Virus record (IMG/VR): IMGVR_UViG_3300036466_000380
Location: 1 to 21,106 of that record
DNA: 21,106 bases
Source of the DNA: a virus
Strand: one strand, 5' to 3'
Shown: piece after piece, positions 1 to 6,153 of the stretch
Layout of the letters: each line of letters begins with the position of its first letter
Position numbering within the stretch: position 1 is the first letter of the stretch
Notes under the pieces: model-generated
What the model was told of the DNA's origin: nothing
The model's input: only the letters and a program-made list of their open reading frames with translations
The model's database searches: none
Program-made: the position numbers and the translations under genes

Positions 1-463
1 CCCAGGCACCGGCAGAGCCTTCCTCTACCATTACGCCGTCCACATTGTGCGAATAAGTAATGGTGATATAACCGTTCAACAGGTAGTTGCGAAAAACCAC
101 CGAAAGCGGATAATCCGGATCAGCCGGAAAATCAAACTGGTTGTTGGTGTCTTCAGTAGCCCGTGCCTGCATGATATTGTTGTACATACCATCCAGCAGC
201 TCGTTGATATCGAATTCGGCCGTTTTATTGTAGTCCCCATCGGCAATAGCCGGAAAAGAACGTGTGTAGGTAAGTTGACTGTCGGTATTAATTACCAGGT
301 CGGGGTGGTTGTGCACATGCAGGTTGATGTACACATTCTCCAGAGGAGTAGGAGCCTGCGGATCGGGGTCGGTCATTCGCACCTTTATTTTGGTGCTTTG
401 TCCCGGCCCCACCCAAAAAAGATTGCCATCCGGGTAATTGTCGAGTGTTAGTGCCCAAATCAT
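1..463 (-). CDS. Partial gene of unknown function, 5' part only, runs off left edge
   Basis: An open frame starts with ATG at 463 and stays open for 154 codons to the window edge, so the C-terminus is missing. The protein begins MIWALTLDNYPDGNLFW and reads as a soluble, beta-rich protein with many Asp, Asn and Pro. I see no signal peptide, membrane segment or coiled coil, and I do not recognise the family. A weak AAGG lies just before the start, and the gene has its own copy of the late-gene element (510-519) 46 nt upstream. That element precedes each late block here, so this is probably another virion or tail gene placed beyond the DGR cassette. The frame has no stop and good composition, so I am fairly sure it is real, but its role is open. 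Confidence 0.75.
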   Translation of the reverse strand, partial: MIWALTLDNYPDGNLFWVGPGQSTKIKVRMTDPDPQAPTPLENVYINLHVHNHPDLVINTDSQLTYTRSFPAIADGDYNKTAEFDINELLDGMYNNIMQARATEDTNNQFDFPADPDYPLSVVFRNYLLNGYITITYSHNVDGVMVEEGSAGAW

Positions 464-481
464 ATTCCTTACTTTTTATGG

Positions 482-519
482 TAAAGAAAGGAGGTGAGAG
501 GGGGTGGGGAAAGGACAAA
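482..519 (-). promoter_or_regulatory. Late-gene element, copy 1 (TTTGTCCTTT + T-rich octamer)
   Basis: TTTGTCCTTT occupies 519-510 on the minus strand. Twenty nt later comes TTTCTTTA (489-482), then an A-rich stretch, and the start codon at 463 lies 46 nt after the element. It sits between the stop of the 100 aa DGR-linked gene and the partial gene at the left edge. Four more copies with the same architecture precede other late blocks. A phage promoter is the preferred reading; an RNA-level element is possible. Confidence 0.5.
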
Positions 520-531
520 GCGCCTATCACA

Positions 532-834
532 TCACATAAAAGTATAATACCGATTAACCTTCTGTATCTTTGCCTCAAAAGGCATCTCATTTTTGTACTT
601 CTCGCACTGATTGATAAGCACGGAAGAGCCTGAAAAAAAGACAAACTGTTTTTCCGGATTGTCGGTGTAAGCAAACTGCACAGTAATGCACTTATCTGCA
701 TTTCCCTTTTTGTACTTACTATCCTTTAGCCGGTAGTCAGATACAATTATGGGTATGTTTAAAAGCTTTTCGAGTGGCACTTTATCACCGGTAAAAGCCA
801 TGTCTTCTTGTGCAAAATCTGAAAATTTCTTCAT
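532..834 (-). CDS. 100 aa DGR-linked protein, possibly ssDNA-binding/OB-like
   Basis: This small soluble protein starts immediately after the stop of the 102 aa gene (TAA then ATG with no gap), so the two are almost certainly translated together. It contains a central beta-rich stretch (IIVSDYRLKDSKY, then CITVQFAYTD, then KQFVFFSGSSVLI) and ends in KVNRYYTF. The pattern of alternating strands with basic and aromatic residues resembles the small ssDNA-binding-like (OB-fold) proteins that I recall near Bacteroidota DGRs, but I cannot confirm the fold from sequence alone. Lying directly downstream of the RT and before the next late element, it probably serves the retroelement, for example by handling cDNA. 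It could instead be an unrelated phage gene. Confidence 0.8.
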   Translation of the reverse strand: MKKFSDFAQEDMAFTGDKVPLEKLLNIPIIVSDYRLKDSKYKKGNADKCITVQFAYTDNPEKQFVFFSGSSVLINQCEKYKNEMPFEAKIQKVNRYYTFM

Positions 835-1143
835 TTAAGCGGGGAAAAACTGGTTTGCAATTGTTTTACATTCATTCCTAAAAGACTGATAAGAGTGGTA
901 CTCATCCACGTGCGATGGTTCGTTATCCTGATAATTGTTTATCAAGGCGAGTTCATCATCAGGGGTGTATTCTCTTCTGATAAGAGCAGCAATAAGTGCG
1001 CTGCGATTGGCTGCACTGACGACGCATTCAAATTCAAACACCGTTCCGTCTTCCGTTGTTTTCTCCTGGATATTGAAGTTAAAACGCTTTTTCCGACCAA
1101 GGTCTTCAACTTGCGGCGGCATCTCTGCTGACTGTGCTTTCAT
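835..1143 (-). CDS. 102 aa DGR-linked protein of unknown function
   Basis: The start codon at 1143 lies inside the 3' end of the reverse transcriptase gene, giving a 38 nt overlap in another frame, which suggests translational coupling. The protein has a charged N-terminus, then beta-like segments (RFNFNIQEK, TVFEFECVV), then helices (RSALIAALIRREY, DDELALINNY) and a C-terminal segment with several Tyr and His. It is about the length of the DGR accessory protein Avd, but it is acidic and does not look like Avd's basic four-helix bundle. I therefore do not call it Avd. It may be a different accessory factor, or a fibre-related factor. I recognise no catalytic motif. Confidence 0.8.
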   Translation of the reverse strand: MKAQSAEMPPQVEDLGRKKRFNFNIQEKTTEDGTVFEFECVVSAANRSALIAALIRREYTPDDELALINNYQDNEPSHVDEYHSYQSFRNECKTIANQFFPA

Positions 1144-2089
1144 AAAAATATTTTTTTTGAAGGTTGTAACAATTGGCGTGTTTCATCCACCCATAATAAC
1201 TTGGAAATGCTTTTTCGTTCCCGGATGCGATTGCTTTTAGCATGTTCTTTTTTATTTGCTTTCGAAGCAATGTGTAGCCATGAAAAAAGCGATAGCCCAG
1301 AAAATCAATGCCACGGCTATCGACCGGGAATATCTGATAATTAGACTTGATTGATAATCTTAGCCTTTTGCCCAGATAGTTCCTGCTTTTCCTTAATACG
1401 TGATGAAGAAACTTTTTGTCATGAGACAGAATTACCACATCATCGCAATAGCGGAAATAATATTTTGCTTTTAATTGCTCCTTACAGTAGTGGTCGAAGC
1501 CTGACAAATACAAGTTACCAAAGATTTGAGATAGCAGATTCCCAATTGGGAGACCCTTTTCTTTGTCGATAATCTCATCCAGAAGCCAAAGAAGATCCTT
1601 ATCCTTTATTTTTGAACGAAGAATTTGCTTTAGAACATCATTGTCGATTGATGGATAAAATTTGGTTATATCCATTTTGAGACAATAGCGGGTTTGCTCT
1701 TTATTTTTCAGTGATTGTCTTATTCGGCTTGCTCCATCATGAATGCCTCTGTTTTTTATCGATGAATAAGTGTCGCGTATAAGAGTATTTGTCCAAAGTG
1801 GCTCCACGATATTCATGACAGCATGATGTACTATGCGATCCGGGAAGTAGGGCAGTTTGTAAATTTCTCTCATTTTTACGCCGCACTTTTTGGTAAATAT
1901 ATCATAGTCGGCACATCGATATGTTTTATTCACCAATTGATGGTGAATTTCATCAACACAATAATCGATATTATCATTCACCCACTTCACATCCTTATAA
2001 AAGCTTTTACCCTTTCTGGCTTTGATGTGGGCGGCAAGAATATTCTCCTTGTCTGCAATGCGATTGTATAAATTATTGTGTCGTTTCAT
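1106..2089 (-). CDS. DGR-type reverse transcriptase
   Basis: This 327 aa protein has the ordered motifs of a DGR/group II-type reverse transcriptase: KMDITKFYPSID (138-149, first catalytic Asp D140), IGNLLSQ (182-188), YCDD (214-217, catalytic Asp pair) and FLGYRFF (263-269). The IGxxxSQ form of the motif B region is characteristic of DGR RTs, which copy TR RNA into cDNA with errors at adenines. The YxDD box has Cys where Met or Ala is usual. The full palm is present and I see no frameshift, so it should be active. The gene starts 103 nt downstream of the TR and is followed by two overlapping or abutting small genes. The RT probably acts with TR RNA and an accessory protein. I am very confident of the family. 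Confidence 0.96.
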   Translation of the reverse strand: MKRHNNLYNRIADKENILAAHIKARKGKSFYKDVKWVNDNIDYCVDEIHHQLVNKTYRCADYDIFTKKCGVKMREIYKLPYFPDRIVHHAVMNIVEPLWTNTLIRDTYSSIKNRGIHDGASRIRQSLKNKEQTRYCLKMDITKFYPSIDNDVLKQILRSKIKDKDLLWLLDEIIDKEKGLPIGNLLSQIFGNLYLSGFDHYCKEQLKAKYYFRYCDDVVILSHDKKFLHHVLRKSRNYLGKRLRLSIKSNYQIFPVDSRGIDFLGYRFFHGYTLLRKQIKKNMLKAIASGNEKAFPSYYGWMKHANCYNLQKKYFYESTVSRDAAAS

Positions 2090-2194
2090 GCTTTGCTTTT
2101 ATGAGCCCGGAATCTTCGCCAGTGGCTACCAATACCGTTGTGGCTATGCGTTTTGTATTTTGCCAAGAGGCAGCGTCCACGGATACTCCTGATT
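2090..2194 (-). ncRNA. Spacer between TR and RT, probable 3' part of the DGR template RNA
   Basis: This is the 105 nt stretch between the TR end and the RT start codon. In characterised DGRs, such as the Bordetella phage BPP-1 system, the RNA downstream of TR is needed for cDNA priming, so this region is the expected counterpart. The minus-strand frame through TR stays open a short way into it before a stop at 2144. I see no late element and no good promoter here. Exact RNA ends cannot be read from sequence. Confidence 0.5.
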
Positions 2195-2319
2195 AAAGCT
2201 TAGGTGGGAACCGATATTCGGGTTCGAATTCGTGGAATCGTTATTCGCATTCAGCGCACTGACACCCGCTTGAGCGCCATTATTCGACGTGCCACCTGAC
2301 AGGCACACCCGCCAGTCCG
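2195..2319 (-). repeat. DGR template repeat (TR)
   Basis: This 125 nt block aligns without gaps to 2396-2520, the end of the fibre gene, at a constant offset of 201. There are 23 mismatches, and 21 fall where the TR coding strand has A. The TR holds 28 adenines, so three quarters are changed in VR while nearly all other bases are kept. TR codons include eight AAT/AAC, the classic DGR pattern. It sits between the target gene and the RT, in the same orientation as both. It reads as an open frame only because it mirrors the VR frame. The signature is close to decisive. Confidence 0.97.
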
Positions 2320-2392
2320 AATATCGCATCCGTGCAACGCTTATTTATTAAACATATTTTAACACTCTCAAAAATTTCCGACCGCCCTGCGC

Positions 2393-5245
2393 TTAAAAGC
2401 AAAGGCGGGAACCGAGAGCCGGGTACGAATGCGCGGAATCGCTAGACGCAACCAGCGCACCGACACCCGCTTGAGCGCCAATAGCCGACGAGCCACCCGA
2501 CCAGCACACCCGCCAGCCCGTGTTTGTCCATAGTGCGTCACCATAGCCACTGACAGAGCTACCACCAGTACTTTTAGGAACAAACGCACCACCGAATGAA
2601 TGCAATCTATTATAGAACGAACCTCCTGCAACAGGCATTAATAATGAGTTATCACCGTAACCCGAAGCGGTATCTGAAGCAATCACAGACTTATTGTTTG
2701 TGACCAATAAGTTTCTGTCATATACATTCGCGGCATCCATAAATTTCCACAGATGTCCCCATAGGTTCTCAATACCACGGTAACTGTTCCCAACTACTTT
2801 ATCTGCTAACCACAATGCATCGGAATAAATATCAGAATCCAGCCAACTATCAGCATACACAATGCCATTGCTGTGTCCAAAGTGTAATGATCGCCCTGTT
2901 TTACGGCCGTCCGATGAACGAAAACCATCTCTCCATATATAAGATAACAATCTGAAATCAGAGTTCATATCTGCATATTCGACATAGAATAACAACTGCA
3001 TTGCGTGATAATACCAGAACATATGTTGTTGCCACCCTATGCCTCTCGCTTGGGCATCTGCTCTAAAATCCACGATATTCTTATTTACAGTAGGGATGTA
3101 ACCGGGCAGGCTGCACATTTTAGTGCCGTCAACGTATCCCTCAAAAGCAGAGAAGTAGATAGCCGGTAGGATTGTTCCAGTGCCATCGACAAAAGCCGGA
3201 TGCACCGAGAATCCGGCATAAGGATAAGTACTCACATCTACTTTCATAAGAGATGCTCCAGATACAGATGGGGAGGGCTCAAAAGTGTGCCTGTAATAAA
3301 ATAACGGAACTTTAACCATTACCTGTCCATCTGAGCCGTCAAACTTTGCGGTCATTATCTCAAATGTATCGTCAAGATCGAATGTATTGTCAGCCGCCGA
3401 AAATGAACGGGGGTCTTCAATCGTTAGCGTATTGTCATCGACCTTGCTTGTAATCTTACAATAACGATTTGTTTTCCCACTCGTGGTATTGTGAACGTAA
3501 TGACCTACATAGTTATCGGCTGTAAGAGGGAAACTGCCAGTTGATATAAGCTGCAAGCGTGATCCTGTTGTAACTGTGCCGGTAATTGAAGGGTAAACCC
3601 CCTGCTTATTGTAAGAATTAACAGCGTCCAAGAAGTAATTCTCTGTACCATCATCCAGCAACATCACTCGCTTAATACGATTATGCACAGTAAGCATAGA
3701 TTCAGGAATGTTGGAATTTGGGCGGGTATTGATACTATAACTTTCTTCGCTGTAAGCTCCACCCCCGGCATAACCTCCAAGAGTCCCTCTGCGAACCGCT
3801 CCGGTAACCGGGCGCCCTTCATCGAATTCTATTCCGTACCACCCCAGGTTATCTCCATCGGGAGATGTTCCGCCAGGATTAAAGTTTGCAATTTGGTTCT
3901 GAACCATTTCCTCTGACCATTTTTTAGGAACAGGGTCATCATCGTGTGTTGGGGTAAACGAGCCTGATGCACCACCTTTTAATATTACCTCCGATTTGTA
4001 GGCAATATTACTGCTTTCACGGATTATCTTGTACCAGTACGTATTCCCGTCGTACCAGAAATCAATGGTATTCTTTGTGCCATTGATATTATTCCAGATC
4101 ATTGAGTCCGGAGATTGTTTGAATGCCGGATCAAAGCCTGGAACATTGGCACTATTACCGTCTGCTGTCATTACAACAATACAACGCCCTCCTGATATTG
4201 CATTCGCTGTTATTGGCACAAACACCCGTTCTGCATTAGATGCAGTAAGTGGCATAGAAGATAGCATTGAATTGAAAGGGATGTTCACGGAAAAAGCGAC
4301 GTCCTGCTTACGTGTCTCAGTCACTGCCTGCTGAACCGAGGTACCGTCGGCCATCTGTACTTCTGTTGCCTGATGGGTATGTCCCTCTGTGCTGAAGACT
4401 TTTGTCTTTACCCAGCGCCCCGGATCACCGCTGGCAACATCATCAGGTTTCAGATAATTATCACCGTCATCCTCAGCCGTGGTGGTTGCGTTGTATTCGT
4501 AGATGGCTCCGGTTGTGTAGTTTCCTACATCCATGCCGGCATCGTGAGTGGTTAGTGCGCGTATGGCTGCTGCATCGGCTTCCCAGGTGGAGGGGAGGCC
4601 GGTGGCGCCGGATGCCAAACTCCCATCCTCAACCCACCTACCGGCCGCTTCCGAGTTGTCATTCGGTTGCAGCCCCTCGGTAGCCGTTGCACTATACCGG
4701 TAAATAATACCCGTCGATTTATCCACTGCATTGTTCCCATCCTTGTAGTCGGTAAGGGCGCGGATGGCAGCCGTGGAAGCAAAGAAAACACTTGCAAGGG
4801 TGCCGCCGCCAACTTCAACAGTTTGTCCCTGTGCTTCCCACTTGGCAGGATGTGTTTCCGGGCTCTCGCCCTGTAAGGCATTTTCCACGCATCGGTAAAT
4901 AGACTCATCGTGAAAGACCGGATCCGCCGACTCCGTATTTTTATAAGTAACGTAAGTGTTGCCCGCATAGTAGGCATACCCGTTCTCATCGTTAGGGCGG
5001 GCGGCATCGTACACTCCCACATTTTCGGGAGTGAGCGTTTGCGTGGGGGCGTTGATGCTTTTTATTTCGGTGCCGTTGTTGTAGTACCAGGTGTCACCGG
5101 GCTGGTTGTATGCCCACATGCCCGGCAGTAGGTCTGTGCTTTTCCACTCCGGAGAGGAGGGATTGATGCCCTCAGCGGGAATTGTGGGCTTCTGACCGCC
5201 TATCTTTAAAATGAGATGCTGTATGTGCGTGCCTTGTAGTATCAT
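2393..5245 (-). CDS. DGR-diversified tail fibre/receptor-binding protein with C-terminal C-type-lectin (FGE-like) domain
   Basis: This 950 aa protein starts at 5245 with a 1 nt overlap (TAATG) with the upstream 284 aa gene. Residues 1-60 form an N-terminal attachment-type segment. Residues 89-140 are an aromatic, carbohydrate-binding-like stretch. Residues 159-205 and 226-279 are two related modules (AAIRAL ... IY.Y.AT ... GRWV). A DGTSVQQAV segment is near residue 300. The last roughly 280 residues form an FGE/C-type-lectin-like domain, with RGIENLWGHLWKFMD, PVAGGSFYNRLHSFGGAF and GWRVCWSGG as recognisable parts. The VR encodes the final 42 residues. This is the usual architecture of a DGR target displayed on a phage tail. 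The binding ligand is presumably on the host surface but cannot be inferred. Confidence 0.93.
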   Translation of the reverse strand: MILQGTHIQHLILKIGGQKPTIPAEGINPSSPEWKSTDLLPGMWAYNQPGDTWYYNNGTEIKSINAPTQTLTPENVGVYDAARPNDENGYAYYAGNTYVTYKNTESADPVFHDESIYRCVENALQGESPETHPAKWEAQGQTVEVGGGTLASVFFASTAAIRALTDYKDGNNAVDKSTGIIYRYSATATEGLQPNDNSEAAGRWVEDGSLASGATGLPSTWEADAAAIRALTTHDAGMDVGNYTTGAIYEYNATTTAEDDGDNYLKPDDVASGDPGRWVKTKVFSTEGHTHQATEVQMADGTSVQQAVTETRKQDVAFSVNIPFNSMLSSMPLTASNAERVFVPITANAISGGRCIVVMTADGNSANVPGFDPAFKQSPDSMIWNNINGTKNTIDFWYDGNTYWYKIIRESSNIAYKSEVILKGGASGSFTPTHDDDPVPKKWSEEMVQNQIANFNPGGTSPDGDNLGWYGIEFDEGRPVTGAVRRGTLGGYAGGGAYSEESYSINTRPNSNIPESMLTVHNRIKRVMLLDDGTENYFLDAVNSYNKQGVYPSITGTVTTGSRLQLISTGSFPLTADNYVGHYVHNTTSGKTNRYCKITSKVDDNTLTIEDPRSFSAADNTFDLDDTFEIMTAKFDGSDGQVMVKVPLFYYRHTFEPSPSVSGASLMKVDVSTYPYAGFSVHPAFVDGTGTILPAIYFSAFEGYVDGTKMCSLPGYIPTVNKNIVDFRADAQARGIGWQQHMFWYYHAMQLLFYVEYADMNSDFRLLSYIWRDGFRSSDGRKTGRSLHFGHSNGIVYADSWLDSDIYSDALWLADKVVGNSYRGIENLWGHLWKFMDAANVYDRNLLVTNNKSVIASDTASGYGDNSLLMPVAGGSFYNRLHSFGGAFVPKSTGGSSVSGYGDALWTNTGWRVCWSGGSSAIGAQAGVGALVASSDSAHSYPALGSRLCF
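2396..2520 (-). repeat. DGR variable repeat (VR) at the 3' end of the target gene
   Basis: This block matches the TR (2195-2319) and encodes the last 41-42 residues of the 950 aa protein, ending at the TAA stop at 2395-2393. Relative to TR, Asn codons have become Ala, Ile, Val, Ser, His and Tyr, with changes spread along the whole length. Constant parts (GWRVC, GAQAGV, AL, GS) fit the conserved scaffold of a C-type-lectin fold, with variable residues between. Only two bases of one codon differ at non-adenines (CTG in TR, TGG in VR, 2502-2503). Confidence 0.97.
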
Positions 5246-6099
5246 TAGAGCCGTTCTATTTTTATATTACAAATTTCCATCATTGAACCGGGGAGAAGTG
5301 TCATTGGATCAAAAGATGCAGCCCCCAGCTGAAGCTGCAAATAGATATGGTCAAACAAGTCGTAGTACCAATCCCCGTATTTGTAAAAACTATCCCAATA
5401 CAATCCAATTAGGGCTGATTTGGCATAACCTCCTGAATAAGGGTTCGTAACAAAACCGGCACCGTTTATTCGACTGGCTTCAAAAGAATCGTAAAACTGT
5501 TGATTAACCTTAAAATCTGCGCTCACACGGAAATTATTTCCAACGCCTGACGCCAAATCAAAATACCCGAGTTTCTCCAGATCCAACTCTAATACTTTAA
5601 AATTTTCACCGCCAAAATCTCCATCCAACGTCAGCCCATTGGGAAACTCAACTGCATACGATGATTGTCCACTGTATCTCCCTCCATTCTCACGCTCATA
5701 TACCAATACATCAGTTTCAATATTGGCAGATGGAGCGGACTCAAGAATCTTAGCCGTATCGATTTTAATCGGTATATCAAGTGGTGCCGGGGCAGGCTCA
5801 TCCGGTTCCTCCACCCCGTTAGCCGTTATCATCTTCAGATTCATCCACACCACATCCTCTACAATCTTAAACTGCTCCGAAAACTGGGTGTCGCCCACTG
5901 CACCGCCACCGGCACGATTGCGAAGTTCCTGAATGGCCTTTTCTATACTGGTACCATCCAGCAGATGCATTTCCGCCGTAGAGTCAAGAATATTGACAAT
6001 AAACTGGCGAAGCACAGGACCGGTAATCTCTTTATTGAGATTGGCCCAGACAAAGTCGCTGATAAGTTGAAGGTATTGTTCGCGTGATAATCGTGCCAT
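5245..6099 (-). CDS. Tail/baseplate or fibre-adaptor protein, 284 aa
   Basis: The gene follows a late-gene element (6144-6153) with a 44 nt leader and overlaps the fibre gene by one base. The N-terminus (MARLSREQYLQLISDF, then ITGPVLRQFIVNILDS) is helical. Residues 45-60 contain LLDGTSIEKAIQEL, closely similar to ADGTSVQQAVTETR in the fibre protein. The rest is beta-rich with many aromatics (YWDSFYKYGDWYYDLF near the end). No membrane segment or enzyme motif is visible. Position between tape measure and fibre, and tight coupling to the fibre, point to a distal tail or fibre-attachment component. I do not recognise the exact family. Confidence 0.85.
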   Translation of the reverse strand: MARLSREQYLQLISDFVWANLNKEITGPVLRQFIVNILDSTAEMHLLDGTSIEKAIQELRNRAGGGAVGDTQFSEQFKIVEDVVWMNLKMITANGVEEPDEPAPAPLDIPIKIDTAKILESAPSANIETDVLVYERENGGRYSGQSSYAVEFPNGLTLDGDFGGENFKVLELDLEKLGYFDLASGVGNNFRVSADFKVNQQFYDSFEASRINGAGFVTNPYSGGYAKSALIGLYWDSFYKYGDWYYDLFDHIYLQLQLGAASFDPMTLLPGSMMEICNIKIERL

Positions 6100-6115
6100 T
6101 GACTTAATTTTTCAT

Positions 6116-6153
6116 TAAAACTACATGCGGGCGAATAGGGCAGAAAGGACAAA
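6116..6153 (-). promoter_or_regulatory. Late-gene element, copy 2
   Basis: TTTGTCCTTT at 6153-6144 follows the tape measure stop directly. TAGTTTTA lies 20 nt later (6123-6116), and the start of the 284 aa gene is 44 nt after the element. The octamer matches TAnnTTTG at seven of eight positions. Confidence 0.55.

Noticed and set aside
47-451. Plus-strand frame of 134 codons
   Set aside because: It is the antisense shadow of the partial minus-strand gene, which continues the operon direction and has an upstream element.
2144-2329. Open frame of 61 codons over the TR
   Set aside because: It mirrors the VR frame and has the adenine-rich DGR template pattern. It is best explained as template RNA rather than a protein gene.
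2330-2392. Promoter for the TR/RT transcript (TATGTTTA in the gap after VR)
   Set aside because: The octamer is one base off consensus and the only TTTG upstream is 12 nt away, too close.
2391-2400. GCTTTTAAGC at the VR end as a cruciform like that downstream of VR in BPP-1
   Set aside because: It has only four paired bases and a two-base loop, too weak to claim.
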